The notes below the pieces were generated by a model that saw nothing but the letters and a program-made list of their open reading frames with translations, was not told the origin of the DNA and searched no databases. Made by a program: the position numbers and the translations under genes. From Doris montereyensis (lineage: Eukaryota > Mollusca > Gastropoda > Nudibranchia > Dorididae), in assembly GCA_037039925.1 (NCBI GenBank), contig JAXRKP010000922.1, positions 1-64,000 of the forward strand: a stretch of DNA of 64,000 bases. The letters are read 5' to 3'. This document shows, in pieces, positions 37,141 to 49,591 of the stretch (within the stretch, counting starts at the first letter, position 1; each line of letters opens with the position of its first letter).

Positions 37141-37445
37141 CCCACCCGATTTTTTCATCCACCATATGCGGCAATCTCAATGTGAATTGAGAGGAAACAG
37201 CGAGATGAAAGATAAGTAAATATAATATATATATATATATATGTGTGTGTGCGCTAGTTAATTGTAAAAGTCTTCTCACAACAAAACAATGTCTTTTTAA
37301 AAAAGGCAATTCATGAAAAGGTGACTGTTTCCTTGAAATTTGCCATGTCCCTCATCTGCGATGATCTCAGGGTGAAATCAGAGACAACAGCAAGATGGAA
37401 CATGTGTAAAAGAGTGAAAGGTAAGAAGTAGGACCTAACAACAGT
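37140..37445 (-). repeat. Two dispersed family B copies
   Basis: Copies at about 37,150-37,215 (catatgcggcaatctcaatg, gagaggaaacagcgagatga) and 37,345-37,440 (atctgcgatgatctcagggt, aaagagtgaaaggtaagaag) in the same orientation, separated by TA and TG microsatellites (37,219-37,252). Confidence 0.6.
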
Positions 37446-37678
37446 ACTTTTCACAAACCGATGATTTGAGGGCAACTTAGAGGAAACCCAAAGAAGAAAA
37501 CCCAAAATGGAAGGCTGTAGGACCTGCCAGTAGCTCCGGCCAACAAAGGGAAAGGAACAACAAAATTCCAAATGAGCAGTAACCATAGAAAACAATAACC
37601 AACAAAACCAAACCCAAAGAGTGTAAGTGCACAACTACCCAAGCAGCTAATGAAAGCACATGACAGGCAAAGACTCAC

Positions 37679-37832
37679 TGTTAGAAATGGACAGCATGGC
37701 CTGGATAGGGCGGAAGAACATCATACCCACCATCATGATGGGAAAGATGGAAATGGAGCTACCAGCCATCCACATGATAAACATGTTCATGGGCACCTGC
37801 TTGATGGGACCCAGCGCTGTGTCCCATGACCG
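37679..37832 (-). CDS. EMC4: EMC4 exon 3: conserved membrane core
   Basis: The minus-strand exon starts after tgcgtttgcag, runs 51 codons plus one base and ends at a GTGAGT donor. It reads [20 protein letters not shown], then [19 protein letters not shown] and [11 protein letters not shown]. This is almost identical in pattern to human EMC4 ([43 protein letters not shown]). The methionine-rich stretch [10 protein letters not shown]...[14 protein letters not shown] is the first membrane hairpin of the subunit, which lines the insertase side of the complex in known structures. The exon is intact. The next expected exon, with residues after AISN and the second membrane pair, was not found downstream. 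Confidence 0.95.
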
Positions 37833-39169
37833 CTGCAAACGCAATCAAAAGTTTTTACATTAGTGGAGGTGAGGGGTGGGGAGTCATAAGAACAATGAAA
37901 AATACATTGTTATATTATATATAAATATATATATATATGACTGATAGCGAAAGAAAGCCAGAAATCTTGTAAGTACTGATATAAATCAAAAGAATTTAAA
38001 GGTAACATTATTTTGGAGTCCATTATGCATGACATGCAAGCACACCTCCTATCAAAAACAAACACAAAAGCCTAAAGTCAACAAATGACCAAATCATGAA
38101 GTTGTTTATTTTCTATCATTATTATCTATTAATAAATGACACAATGTTATGTCCCATCAGAGCACAGAAAACGCTTACAGAAAACGCTTCATCCTGATTC
38201 AAAGTTTTAGGCTCACATGGTGTGAACTTTTAAAAGCTAAATTTTCTTTTTTTCAATCTACAAGAAAACATCTGATTGAATAAAGTCATTAATGCTTTCT
38301 GATCACTACTAGGTACACCGAATTCAGTTTATAATAAATTAGCTATGAAGCTAGCCACCAAACAAGGTGACATACTGACAAAATTCTGTCAATGACAACA
38401 CATTTCATTTAGAAGGCTGCTGTGTAAATGTAACGTTAGTGATGAAAGAAGTGCCCTCTTTCTAGTGGCCACTACAACGTCCTAGTCCTACACTGAGTTC
38501 TCTGTACCAAGTCTGAGCTTTTGTCCTTCCTCAAGTCTTTTCACCAAAGAAGAGTGCCGGCCCTTTATTTAGCACGTGTTACGGTCGGCCTGGGAAACGC
38601 AGGCCCTCTGTTTAGGGCCGCCGTCATTGGCACGGGAAGAGTGCAAGCCCCATAGGGCCAGACACCTAGGCTTCGTGAATGGAAATTTCCAGTCCTTAAA
38701 TGGTTTTATGACGTAGTTTGACATTTGAGTTCATAGTTAAACAACAGCCAATGACATTACAATTCATTTTAAGCTCGTAGCTTTCCGAGTAGCCTCGCTA
38801 TCATCCGTCAAAGTGACGCTTTGCCATTCAACATATTTTGTGCAAGCCCAAGTTGATTGTACGGCTATCGCTGCTATTGTTCAGTCCTTAGTTTAAGTTT
38901 CTCTTGTTGCAATTAGATCTCAATATGATTTCCTTATTCTTTCAACTTATAGAAAATACATGTTTTATAGGTCTTTTATCATCTGAAAACGTGAAATCAT
39001 TGTTCAAACTAAGTCTAAATCCCAGCTTCACCCCTTGCACATAGTCGGTTTTTTTCATGCAAATGGCTGAGGAAACCCCTCACTGTAAGAAGGTCACACA
39101 AGCTCTACCTGGGTTAAATTACCTAGCGTGTCCGACATACTGAGAAAATTCCAAAATTAATTTTCATAC
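37833..39169. other. EMC4 intron 2, no gene seen
   Basis: Mostly unique sequence with a TA microsatellite at 37,915. A GC-richer island at about 38,550-38,690 contains the hairpin ggcctg/caggcc with a 7-base loop (38,588-38,606). No exon was identified. Confidence 0.5.
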
Positions 39170-39289
39170 CTTTGTGATTAAAGACGGGTCAGCTTCCTTT
39201 GATCTCTCTGCGACATTGGACGAATCCACAAAGCCAACAGGGTTGGTAGATTCTCAGGTGCTGGCATCAGTGCTCGATCTCCTCTTCCC
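39170..39289 (-). CDS. EMC4: EMC4 exon 2 (one base missing)
   Basis: The minus-strand acceptor is tttgttttcag and the donor GTATGA. Joined to exon 1 (split Arg codon) it reads GRGDRALMPAPENLP, and after restoring one base reads NPVGFVDSSNVAERSKEADP and SLITK into exon 3. Human EMC4 has YPVGYLDKQVPD...ILVEK at this place, so PVGF/YVD and the lysine before the W-D-ALGP motif align. Exon length is one short of that needed to join exon 1 and exon 3 in phase, which locates the missing base in the CTACC/AACCC stretch near 39,246. Read without the correction there is an apparent stop. The segment is cytosolic in known EMC4. Confidence 0.85.
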
Positions 39290-40370
39290 CTGAAAACAAA
39301 CAAGTTTTTTTTTTAGAACATAAAGGCTCAGAACAAAAAAGTAATGGACGGCTCTCAGTGTATTTTTGATATAATGTAGTAAACCAATCTTGAGACGTTA
39401 GTGTAGTTATAAACATGCATTGGAATTCTTAATTTTCGGTGTCTCATCCTATTTGAGCATTTGCCATAACGTGGGGAAAATCACATACCACTTGCTGAAA
39501 CATGTGACAAAAACTACAGTTGTCATTATTTTCAGTTCATATTTTGCATGTGTAAAGTCAAATGTGCAATGAATGGACATGAGCAGTTGTGTATCCTTTG
39601 ATGGTCTCTTTGTCTTGCATTTGACGTATATTGTGTAGAATTTCTCGTATTTGGATTATTTTTGGGGTCATCCTAATCTATTGAAATAAAAAAATTAAAG
39701 CAACCTCCATAAATGTGACATTTCAGTCACAATTTTCTTAAGAGACATTGAGGATACATTGAAATTCTATGTAATAAACTGTTTTTACAAAGTTCGAGGA
39801 TTTTTGTAACTTAATTGACATAAAAGTTGAGTGACTTGTACGTCTTTATGTTATCATTTACTTTAATTGCTGATACAGTGAATATAATCTTTTAAAACCA
39901 GCATAAAACTGGCTAGTTTGCCAGTAAAAATGATTGGTAATTCTCTCTCAAAAGAGTTAAGTGATAAAAAAAAGGCAACTTTGATCGATATGAATTTCAA
40001 GTCCCAACATGTCATCATGTTGTTATGTACAAGACATCTATGCTCATTCTTATTTTGGAACAAACTGATCAAGTTTGACAGCCAGAAATGATGACTGTTG
40101 TTATCATCTACCCATTTCCACCTTCCTTTTCAGCAATTGCAGCATGTCTAACAAATTGAGACATAAATTGTTCAAGTCATCATCGTCCTTCATCATGTTA
40201 TGTACAAGTCATCTCTGTCATCATATGTTATGTACAAGACACTTTCCTTCTATATTTCTGACTTTAATTCATTTATTTTGATGTGCTATGGTTTAGTGGG
40301 GGCAATGATTTATAATTGTGTGATATTTACCTAAATTCAGTGACTTTCATTTCTACTAGGGTCCGTTTAA
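39290..40370. other. EMC4 intron 1, left part, no gene seen
   Basis: AT-rich sequence. A weak repeat of tcatcatgttatgtacaaga occurs between 40,010 and 40,250. Confidence 0.5.
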
Positions 40371-40374
40371 AAGC

Positions 40375-40800
40375 ATCAACATTGTTGTCATTGTTACTAG
40401 TTAGATTTTGAGTTTTTAGGATATTTTAAATTTAAAATATTCATTTTCAATAGATTTTTATACCTATAGATATAAATGCTGAATACATCGTTATGACTTG
40501 CTAAAATGTAAAATTACACTTGCAATTTCTCTTTTCATGATGACGTCATATATTTATGTCGTCATCATTGTTATGTATAAGTCAGATTTTGAGGGTTTTT
40601 TACATTTTAAATTTAAAATGTTTATTTTCAAGATATTTAGGCCTATATAAATGCTGCTGAATCCATCATGACTTACTAAAATGTAAAATTACACTTGCAA
40701 TTTCTCTTTTCATGATGACATCAATTAATTTTGTCGTCATTTTTGTTATGTATAAGTCAGATTTTGAGTATTATGGAATATCTTAAATTGATAATTTTTA
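40375..40800. repeat. ~180-bp AT-rich tandem repeat, about 2.5 copies, with palindromic core
   Basis: Landmarks recur at about 180 bases: agattttgag, a 20-bp perfect palindrome (40,421-40,440 and 40,602-40,621), aaaatgtaaaattacacttg and tttctcttttcatgatgac. The third copy is partial and lacks the palindrome. Confidence 0.85.
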
Positions 40801-41159
40801 TATCTGAGGGTTACTTATGCTGTCTCACACGCAGAACATAGTTCTATGACTTATCGATATATGTAAAATTTTATTTCTGTGCTTCCTTGGAAATTTCTTA
40901 GTGTCACCATTTTTGTCATGAACTTATTTTACATAACCATGATGACATAAATTTGATGAAAAAGTGTTTAATAAATACCATTGATGCCCCTTTTTATGCT
41001 TTTGAGCCTTTAACCATAATCGATATGCCTAATATAATAAGTAAATATTGGTAATTTTTCAGTTATTATTGTTGATGCTTGTTGATTTGTGTTGTTACTG
41101 TTATGTACAATTGACAATTCAATGAATCCATACTTAGAGAGCCACCTAGCTGGACCAGG

Positions 41160-41275
41160 AGGGGGAGATTTTGCTAAAAAAAAGAAGAGAGAAATCTTGC
41201 CACCGTTGGCAGGGCTTGAACCCGCTTGAGAGGCTGACACTTTGCCTCTGGACTATCAAGCCCCCCCCCCAAGTC
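41160..41275 (-). mobile_element. tRNA-like SINE head or tRNA pseudogene
   Basis: On the minus strand ttgatagtccagaggcaaag is followed by gcgggttcaagccctgc, a box-B sequence with a 5-bp stem (one G-T pair) and a 7-base loop. No clean acceptor stem is visible, so it is a tRNA-derived repeat rather than a functional tRNA gene. A run of C adjoins it. Confidence 0.55.
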
Positions 41276-42154
41276 ATGTCATATGTTTCAATATCATTGA
41301 CCTCACAAACTGCTGTATCAGATTGACGGAAATGGTGGAAAACTGAAACTCTCTGTTTTAACCGTAACTTTTTTCTTTCATTGCGTTTGTCTGGATCTTG
41401 TTTGAAATTGTTTCTAACAAACCTACTTTATTTGCATTTTGCTTGGGTAATGTTGATTTGGAGGGAGTTTCATAGTCATGTCCAGTCATGATTTTAACAT
41501 CTATCCCATCCACCTGCCCCTCCCACCTTCCAAGGGAAACGTTGGTCCCTCGGCATCGCATCCCAACAGCTGACCGTTTGACGCAACTCCGTAGTTTTAT
41601 ATATATATAGATTACTGTGTCCATGTAAGGTTTTGTTTCGATTGAATTTGGATATCATGATACCTAAAGATGATTTGACATTGTGTTATGGTTACGTCTC
41701 ATTAACTTTCACTCACTTCCGATATCTAGACCTGTCTATGTAACTAGTTCTAGATCTAAGCTACTTCTGTTGATTTTTTACAATCCTTGAATGACTTTCT
41801 CACCGTAACTGTAATCTCACTTGCGTCTTGCTTCCTTTCCAATGAACTGATTAATATCTTGTTTGGGTGTTGCTCCTAACAAACCTAGCATTCTTGTGAC
41901 CTGCTCTCAAGATGTAATCTGGATACTAAGTCATGTCATGGGTAAGTTTCAAGTATCAGCTTGTAACTCGGAAATGGCTTGCATCTTGGAAGACTAAAAC
42001 AGTGAGGGAAGGATTTCCATAGTCGGGGTACCACCCAAGGGACATAATAAAGAGGGTTTATTTTGAAGGGGTGAGATAAAAAGTTGAGACTTGGTATTTG
42101 TGGGGATAAAGAAAGAAAGAAAAATAAAAGAGGTCATAAATGGGAGGAGCTATC

Positions 42155-42200
42155 TTTAATGTGTGTGTGTGTGTGTGTGTGTGGGAGGGGGGGGGGGGGG
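42155..42200. repeat. (GT)n followed by a G run
   Basis: About 11 GT units, then two G runs. Confidence 0.9.
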
Positions 42201-43471
42201 ATCATTCAGGAGCTTATATTATGTGTCAGGTTTAGGGAGTAGGGTAAGGGATGGTTGATAGACTTTTTTTCTTCGTTTACTCGCATTATCTGCAACAATT
42301 TTTATAATACTTGTTACTTTAAATAGACTGCACACTTGATAGATTCATGAATATCAAAGGGATTTTTTCATCTTTTAACAAAATTCCAGCCATTGGTCAT
42401 CTCTTGTTCTTAACTTATTAAAAGTATATCTATATGTACCACACATGATAGGTCTAGACACTTTTCCAACCTTATCATTTACACAACGACAATCAATCAG
42501 TATGCACAAAGTTATACAAATTAGATAACATGGACTGATAAAACATTTACGAAAAATGCTCGTATAAATTATAAACGAGACACCCGCACTTCTCGGTAAC
42601 GTGCCTCGATAGTCCAATGCTATAGTCTCAGTCCGATTTACGATAAAGTTTCGGTCCATTCCCTTATCATTGACACATTTGAACTGCTCGTGTTCATCAG
42701 TCAGTGTGCAGTCCCATCCGTTGTCACTCTAGTGTCACACGATCTCTGATTAACCCACATTGATTGAAATTGAAGATAGGGTAGGCGTAGTCTAGATCCT
42801 AATTTCTTTATTTTACTTTTACGCTGTGATTATTCTCAGCCCGGCTGACAAAAAGAACAAAAACAAACGTAGATCAGGCTATACTATTAATAATAGTATT
42901 AATTAGATGTCTAATATACTAATAAGGAAAGAAAACAAACATAAACAAAAACGTCGAGGACACCATGACGTACATTGTAATTAAAGAAAACAACGTACAG
43001 GAAACCATGACGTACATTATTGTACGGTAATTAAAAAGACTTACCAAAACAAAAAAGCAATAAACATAAATTAAACACCTCCACCTAAATAAGAAGGCAC
43101 CTCATAAGAAAAAGTCAGGGGCAGTAATGCTAAAATATTATACTACTACCGGTAGGTCTCTCTAGATTCAGTCCAGATCTAGCTTAAATTAAGTATCTAC
43201 ATGAAAGTACGTAATATAACATGTTGCCCGGCTGAGAATAATATCAGGTTTATGCTCAGCCCGGGTGAGAATAATATCCGGTTTATTCTCAGCCCGGCTG
43301 AGAATAACGGCAGCCTTACTTTTATCTCACTCTTCAAAATTAGGCTGTGATTATTCTCCGCCGGTTTTCTACTGCGGTGGTCTCGCCGCTATCGACAGGT
43401 GACGTGATCTCATCATCACGCGCTTTTGTTTATTTTCCGCCAGGTTTTCTACTGCCGTGGTCTCGCCGCTA

Positions 43472-44305
<834 letters not shown>

Positions 44306-44399
44306 TCTTCTTCTTCTTTTTCTGCTTCTTCTTCCTCTTTCTTTCCTCTTCCTCTTTTGAACATCTCTCCTTAGTCCTAGGACCCTGCTTGCATTGGTA

Positions 44400-44665
44400 G
44401 TATGGTAGCGAAGCACCCGGTATTTGAAACGTTCGAAGAGCGGGTCGCTCTCGTTAATTTTCTCTGCTCCGACCAAGGAAAATTTACAAAAGTCATTTGT
44501 TCATACTGTTTTAGCCTTGTTTGCAAATCAGAATGGCAGTTAAATCTTGCTCCTTGGACGAAATCCATTATCATCACCAACACAAGTTTGAGAAAGATTC
44601 GCACTTCACAAAAGCAGTCCAACAGGGAACAGACAAAGAAACTGAAAGAAATGCCCGGTGGAATC
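44400..44665. other. Unassigned open frame inside the inverted-repeat element
   Basis: An 89-codon frame (44,402-44,671, +) contains the pattern ICSYCFSLVCKSEW, with two cysteines spaced like half a zinc knuckle. I do not recognise the protein. It is too short to call a gene and may be a transposase or gag remnant. Confidence 0.2.
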
Positions 44666-44984
44666 ACGTGACCGCGTGATCACATCACCTTTCGATACCG
44701 GGGAGACCACGGCAGTAGAAAACCCGGCGGAAAATAGACAAAAGCGCGTGAATGATGAGATAACTTCACCTCTCGATAGCGGCGAGACCACGGCAGTAGA
44801 AAACTGGCGGAGAATAACCAAATTTGGTTATTCTCGCCCCAGCGGAAAATACTCACTCCCTCAAAATTATGTCCCTTGGGTGGCACCCCGACTATGGAAG
44901 TCCTTACAAATTGTTTATAACACATAGAATCTAGATCTATTCTATCATAAATCAATTGGTGTAGCTTCAAATAAATATGGACTC

Positions 44985-45055
44985 AAGAATCTAGATCTAG
45001 ATCTAGATTAGATATCTAGATCTAGATAGTAAGATAGATTCTAGATCTAGAGCAG
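44985..45055. repeat. TCTAGATC palindromic repeat
   Basis: Overlapping tctaga and agatct palindromes (gaatctagatctagatctag and further copies). The octamer tctagatc also recurs near 41,745, 43,165, 44,932, 46,018, 49,020 and 50,885. Confidence 0.8.
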
Positions 45056-45154
45056 CTTAGGTTAAAATCAACGGTATGGGAATTAAATAAATTTCTGCAA
45101 TTAATAAAGATTTTGGAACAGAGCGAAAGCATCAATCTATAGAGAAATCATTAC

Positions 45155-45204
45155 CTCCCAGAGGGTACAAATTCAATAGCCCACTTGTGTCTCCTCTTCG
45201 ACAT
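45155..45204 (-). CDS. EMC4: EMC4 exon 1 with start codon
   Basis: ATG at 45,204-45,202 (minus strand, context ACCAACATGTCG) opens MSKRRHKWAIEFVPSG plus two bases of a split Arg codon, followed by the donor GTAATG. Human EMC4 has RRFKWAIELSGPG at the same position, so the KWAIE motif and the following glycine identify the N-terminus. The phase-2 end joins exon 2 exactly. The reading upstream of this ATG stays open through a minisatellite (45,310-45,440), but nothing there looks conserved, so I take this methionine as the start. Confidence 0.9.
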
Positions 45205-45309
45205 GTTGGTGGATGGAGAAAGATGAACCGATTCACCGATTGCCGATGAGTGAGGTGAGATAACTCTGGGAGAACGGTTGACGATATCGATACTAACAAT
45301 ATTTTGCAT

Positions 45310-45440
45310 ACTCGTGCTTAGCACGTTTTCCATCCCAGAGCAGATGTTTCCATCCCAGAGTAGATGTTTCCATCCCAGATAGATTTCCATCCCAGAATAG
45401 ATGTTTCCATCCCAGAGTAGATGTTTCCATCCCAGAGTAG
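45310..45440. repeat. ~20-bp minisatellite at the 5' side of EMC4
   Basis: About six copies of gtttccatcccagagtagat. It starts about 105 bases upstream of the EMC4 start codon (minus strand), so it lies in the promoter or 5' UTR. The units stay in frame with the exon but carry no conserved protein. Confidence 0.88.
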
Positions 45441-45689
45441 ATGGAAAACGAGACAGGACAGAAATTTTCGGGCGGCCCACCCTTCATCAGCAACAATGGA
45501 ATAATAAAAAAATAATAATTTATCTGTACTGTTTTGTCCCTTTTTCTATCTATTAGGCCTATTATTTCTGTTATATTCCTCTTCATTAGTCATTGGTCTA
45601 CTGCAGTATAATTCATATTATCACTTGGTGGATTTATAATATGTAGGCCTATCCCTGCACGAGTGCAAGCTCATCGATTGTAACATCAT

Positions 45690-45930
45690 TAATTTATCCC
45701 TCAGCATGCAATTCCATTCAAAGTTCTTGCGAGCATACAGTAGAGTAGCATACATCAACATGTTAGGTGCTTCGTACTAACGGACTGACAAGATCTTTCT
45801 CTACCTATAACTGGGCACTCATTCATACTTGACTCCAGTGAGGAAAGTAGAGTAAAGTACATTTCCTAAAAGTACGATGTCGTGAAAAAAAAACTTAGGC
45901 CAGCCACAGGCAAAGAATGGCTGCTGCTGC
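45690..45930 (+). repeat. Dispersed repeat, partner of 2,200-2,420
   Basis: Starts with one diverged copy of the 57-bp unit (catcattaatttatccctca, attccattcaaagttctt), then gtactaacggactgacaag, ctgggcactcattcatactt and gaggaaagtagagtaaagta as at 2,285-2,375. Confidence 0.7.
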
Positions 45931-45959
45931 TGCTGCCCCCCCCCCCCCCATACAGACAA

Positions 45960-46070
45960 AACAAACACGTGACGTTACGAGTATAACACGAGACACGACA
46001 CACGATCAATATCTAGGATCTAGATCTAAACACTAATTACGGCATGTGACAAAGAGGATGATATAAAATA
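45960..46070 (-). mobile_element. Penelope-associated sequence, degenerate copy
   Basis: acacgtgacgttacgagtat ... atatctaggatctagatcta ... catgtgacaaagaggatgat parallels 48,965-49,077 position by position with small deletions. The hammerhead-like core is destroyed here. Confidence 0.5.
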
Positions 46071-46664
46071 TCTAAATATAGACATAGAAGCAGTAAAACA
46101 GATATATAACGTAAACAACAACGAGATGTAGCAATGCGAACTATATAAATAGCCATGAACTGTACAAATGTCATTTATAGTCGTTTTTCACCTTTGACTT
46201 CACTCCATTGCAGCTCATTTGTATTATTCACAGGGTTTAAACCAGTCTCGTCATGATTGCCAACTCACTACAAAGAACGGTTTCCATTCACCGCCTCCTT
46301 CTCTATCGCTAGTCTAGCGTGTAATTATTTATCACAACAACAAAAGACAACAAATAAATATGTTCTGGTATTCTATACCCATATTAGACAACCATGTCAC
46401 TTTCAGTCATATCTATCATCTGATCCTATACTTCATATTTCTCCCTTCACTTCGTGTTACGATGAAATAACTGCTCAGCTCCCTTGTAAACTTTTATTCT
46501 GAGGCCTACAGCTAAAGGGAATTACAAAATCGATGGTCCATTCAGCATAGAAAGTAAATTCCAGTCAATGCGGTTATGAACCACACATGTAAAGCCGAAA
46601 CTTATGTTGGTTTCTTTATCTTGGAATGGAGCAGGAAATACGTCTTAAGTGTCATTCGCAAGGA

Positions 46665-48278
46665 CCACACCGTTGTACATATCAGAATTCAAACCCAGGA
46701 CGTCATTACCACAGAATTCAAACCCAGGATATCAGTAAACCAAGGAACACAACGTTGTACATATCAGAATTCAAACCAAGGACGTCATTACCACAAGGAA
46801 CACAACGTTGTACATATCAGGAATTCAAACCAAGGACGTCATTACCACAAGGAAAACACAACGTTGTACATATCAAAATTCAAACAAGGAACACAACGTT
46901 GTACATATCAGACGTCATTACCACAAGGAACACAAATTCATTACCACAAGGAACAAACCAGGATTCAAACCAAGACGTCATTACCACAAGAACACAGGAC
47001 GTCATTAACACAAGGAACACAACGTTGTACATATCAGGATTCAAAGACAGAATTAACACAAGGAACCAAGTTGTACATATCAGAATTCAAACCAAACAAG
47101 GAACACAACGTTGTACATATCAGAATTCAAACCAAGGACGTCATTACCACAAGGAACACAACGTTGTACATATCAGGATTCAAACCAAGGACGTCATTAC
47201 CACAAGGAACACAACGTTGTACATATCAGAATTCAAACCAAGGACGTCGTTAACACAAGGAACACAACGTTGTACATATCAGGATTCAAAGACAGGACGT
47301 CATTAACACAAAGAACACAACGTTGTAGTAGTTGTACATATCAGAATTCAAACCAAGGACGTCGTTACCACAAGGAACACAACGTTGTACATATCAGAAT
47401 TCAAACCCAGGACGTCATTAACACAAAGAACACAACGTTGTACATATCAGAATTCAAACCAAGGACGTCATTAACACAAGGAACACAACGTTGTACATAT
47501 CAGAATTCAAACCAAGGACGTCATTAACACAAAGAACACAACGTTGTTAGTTGTACATATCAAAATTCAAACCAAGGACGTCATTACCACAAGGAACACA
47601 ACGAATTGTCATTACCACAAGGAACACAACGTTGTACATATCAGAATTCAAACCAAGGACGTCATTACCACAAGGAACACAACGTTGTACATATCAAAAT
47701 TCAAGGACGTCATTTCAAGGAACACAACGTTGATCAGGATTCAAACCCAGGTTAACACAAGGAACACAACGTTGTACATATCAGAATTCAAACCAAGGAC
47801 GTCATTACCACAAGGAACACAACGTTGTACATATCAGGATTCAAACCAAGGACGTCATTAACCACAAAGAACACAACGTTGTACATATCAGAATTCAAAC
47901 CCAGGACGTCATTACCACAAGGAACACAACGTTGTACATATCAGGATTCAAACCAAGGACGTCATTACCACAAGGAACACAACATATCAGGATTCAAACC
48001 AGGACGTCATTACCACAAGGAACACAACGTTGTACATATCAGAATTCAAACCAAGGACGTCATTACCACAAGGAACACAACGTTGTACATATCAGGATTC
48101 AAACCAAGGACGTCATTACCACAAGGAACACAACGTTGTACATATCAGGATTCAAACCAAGGACGTCATTACCACAAGGAACACAACGTTGTACATATCA
48201 GGATTCAAACCAAGGACGTCATTACCACAAGGAACACAACGTTGTACATATCAGGATTCAAACCAGGACGTCAGTACC
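46665..48278. repeat. 53-bp minisatellite, about 30 units
   Basis: Units aacacaacgttgtacatatc + aggattcaaaccaaggacgt + cattaccacaagg. Several 6-bp palindromes per unit (aacgtt, gacgtc, and gaattc in one variant). Truncated units are concentrated in the left half; the right 500 bases are regular. Confidence 0.96.
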
Positions 48279-48600
48279 CCAAGTCAGGCAACCTCACCGT
48301 GTGACACACAGACTGTCGACACCACACAGTGAGATGAGTGTGTGTGAAATGGATTCCATTTTTCGAATGAGTTACAACGATTGCTCAAAATAACATAGTA
48401 TGGAAAAGTCTTTAAATGTTGCACCGGTAACGAAACCGTAGTCTTGTGAGTAAACCTCATGGATGTCCCATGTACTTTCCTTTTTTCACAACGGTGTACT
48501 TCATTCAGCTTTCCTCATATGACTCAGGCGTGAAAGACTACCCAGCTGTAGGTAGAAAGCGATCTTCTCAGAGCGTTAAATCGAAGCGCCTAACAGGTTG
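48279..48600. other. No feature seen
   Basis: Unique sequence right of the 53-bp array, without recognisable exon or repeat. The first NGDN exon should lie somewhere between 45.2 and 53.5 kb but I could not place it. Confidence 0.4.
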
Positions 48601-48619
48601 CCATACTGTATGCTCCCCA

Positions 48620-48700
48620 GGGAGTTGAGAAGAGACTTTGAATGAAATGGCATGCTGGAGGATAAAATAATGATGTACAGTCGGTGAGCCGGCAACTGTA
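48620..48700 (-). repeat. Single inverted copy of the 57-bp unit of 1,785-2,250
   Basis: gttgagaagagactttgaat ... gaaatggcatgctggaggat ... aatgatgtacagtcggtgag is the reverse complement, with a few changes. Confidence 0.7.
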
Positions 48701-48914
48701 CATCTTGGCACGCAACAGCTACATATTCTTCGATCGTCTGTTGTGCCCCTAAGAGCCAAGGCATGGTCACAGGTGGCCAGGAAAGATGGACAGGGCGGGT
48801 CTTCCTTGTGTCTGTCATTCGACGTCTGGCAAACTCGTGTGACGTGTTTACAACACCTACTAGTGGCTGGACCAATGCAATAGATTTCCCTTGGATCTCT
48901 CTATGATTCACTGG

Positions 48915-49080
48915 GCGAAATATGACAATAAGTGACAACTCCACTAATAAAGACAGAACAGAAACGTGACGTTTCGGGTATAACCCTTCGTCAGATAACA
49001 AACGAGAAATATCTAGAATCTAGATCTAAGTACTACCTCAGGCATCACACAATGTGATAGTATGACAAAGAAAATGATTC
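48915..49080 (-). mobile_element. Penelope-like element end with hammerhead-like core
   Basis: On the minus strand, 48,994-48,968 reads CTGACGA, a hairpin GGGT-TAT-ACCC, then GAAAC GTC, the core order of a hammerhead ribozyme. Many Penelope-like elements carry such motifs in their terminal repeats. The same segment translates as SDEGLYPKRHVS, a tail often seen at Penelope ends. A second copy is at 50,779-50,925. Confidence 0.6.
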
Positions 49081-49540
49081 ACTTGCAACACAGGTTATTG
49101 GCAGTTATAAGCATTAAATTGAGTGTGGATTTTGTGTGTGATGATTCTCAGCTCACGATTAGACCGAATTCCTAAGACGGATCGAGCTGTATTATCGGGG
49201 TCTTAAGGGGTAGTTTTACATAAGAAAAATCCCGTTGCACGGAATTAGCGAGTTCTTAGGCGGACCGGGTTCTCATGCAGCGGGTTCTTAGGCTGACACC
49301 ATTGTACCGTATCTTGGGTATCGATATTAAAAGTTGGTATCGCTAGCAAGTAAAGGATACGTCAGCCATCAAAGAGAAAAGATCGTAGGGAACTGCTTCC
49401 GGTCCATGTGCATTTGTTTACCATTCATATTGCCATAAAAACACTGAACTTCTTATTTTGGACAACGGCCCATTTGGAGTGGACATAATTCTTGTTTGAA
49501 TAAATAAATGTAAGCTATCAACATGACGTTAAATGAACTA

Positions 49541-49591
<51 letters not shown>

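Noticed and set aside
37660..37863. Plus-strand Met-rich 67-codon frame
   Set aside because: Antisense shadow of EMC4 exon 3.
41160..41275. Functional tRNA gene on the minus strand
   Set aside because: Good box B and T-stem but no acceptor stem or clear anticodon arm; better as a tRNA-derived repeat.
42375..42659. 94-codon minus-strand frame as a transposase piece
   Set aside because: No recognisable motif (no DDE/D pattern or DNA-binding helix); too short to support.
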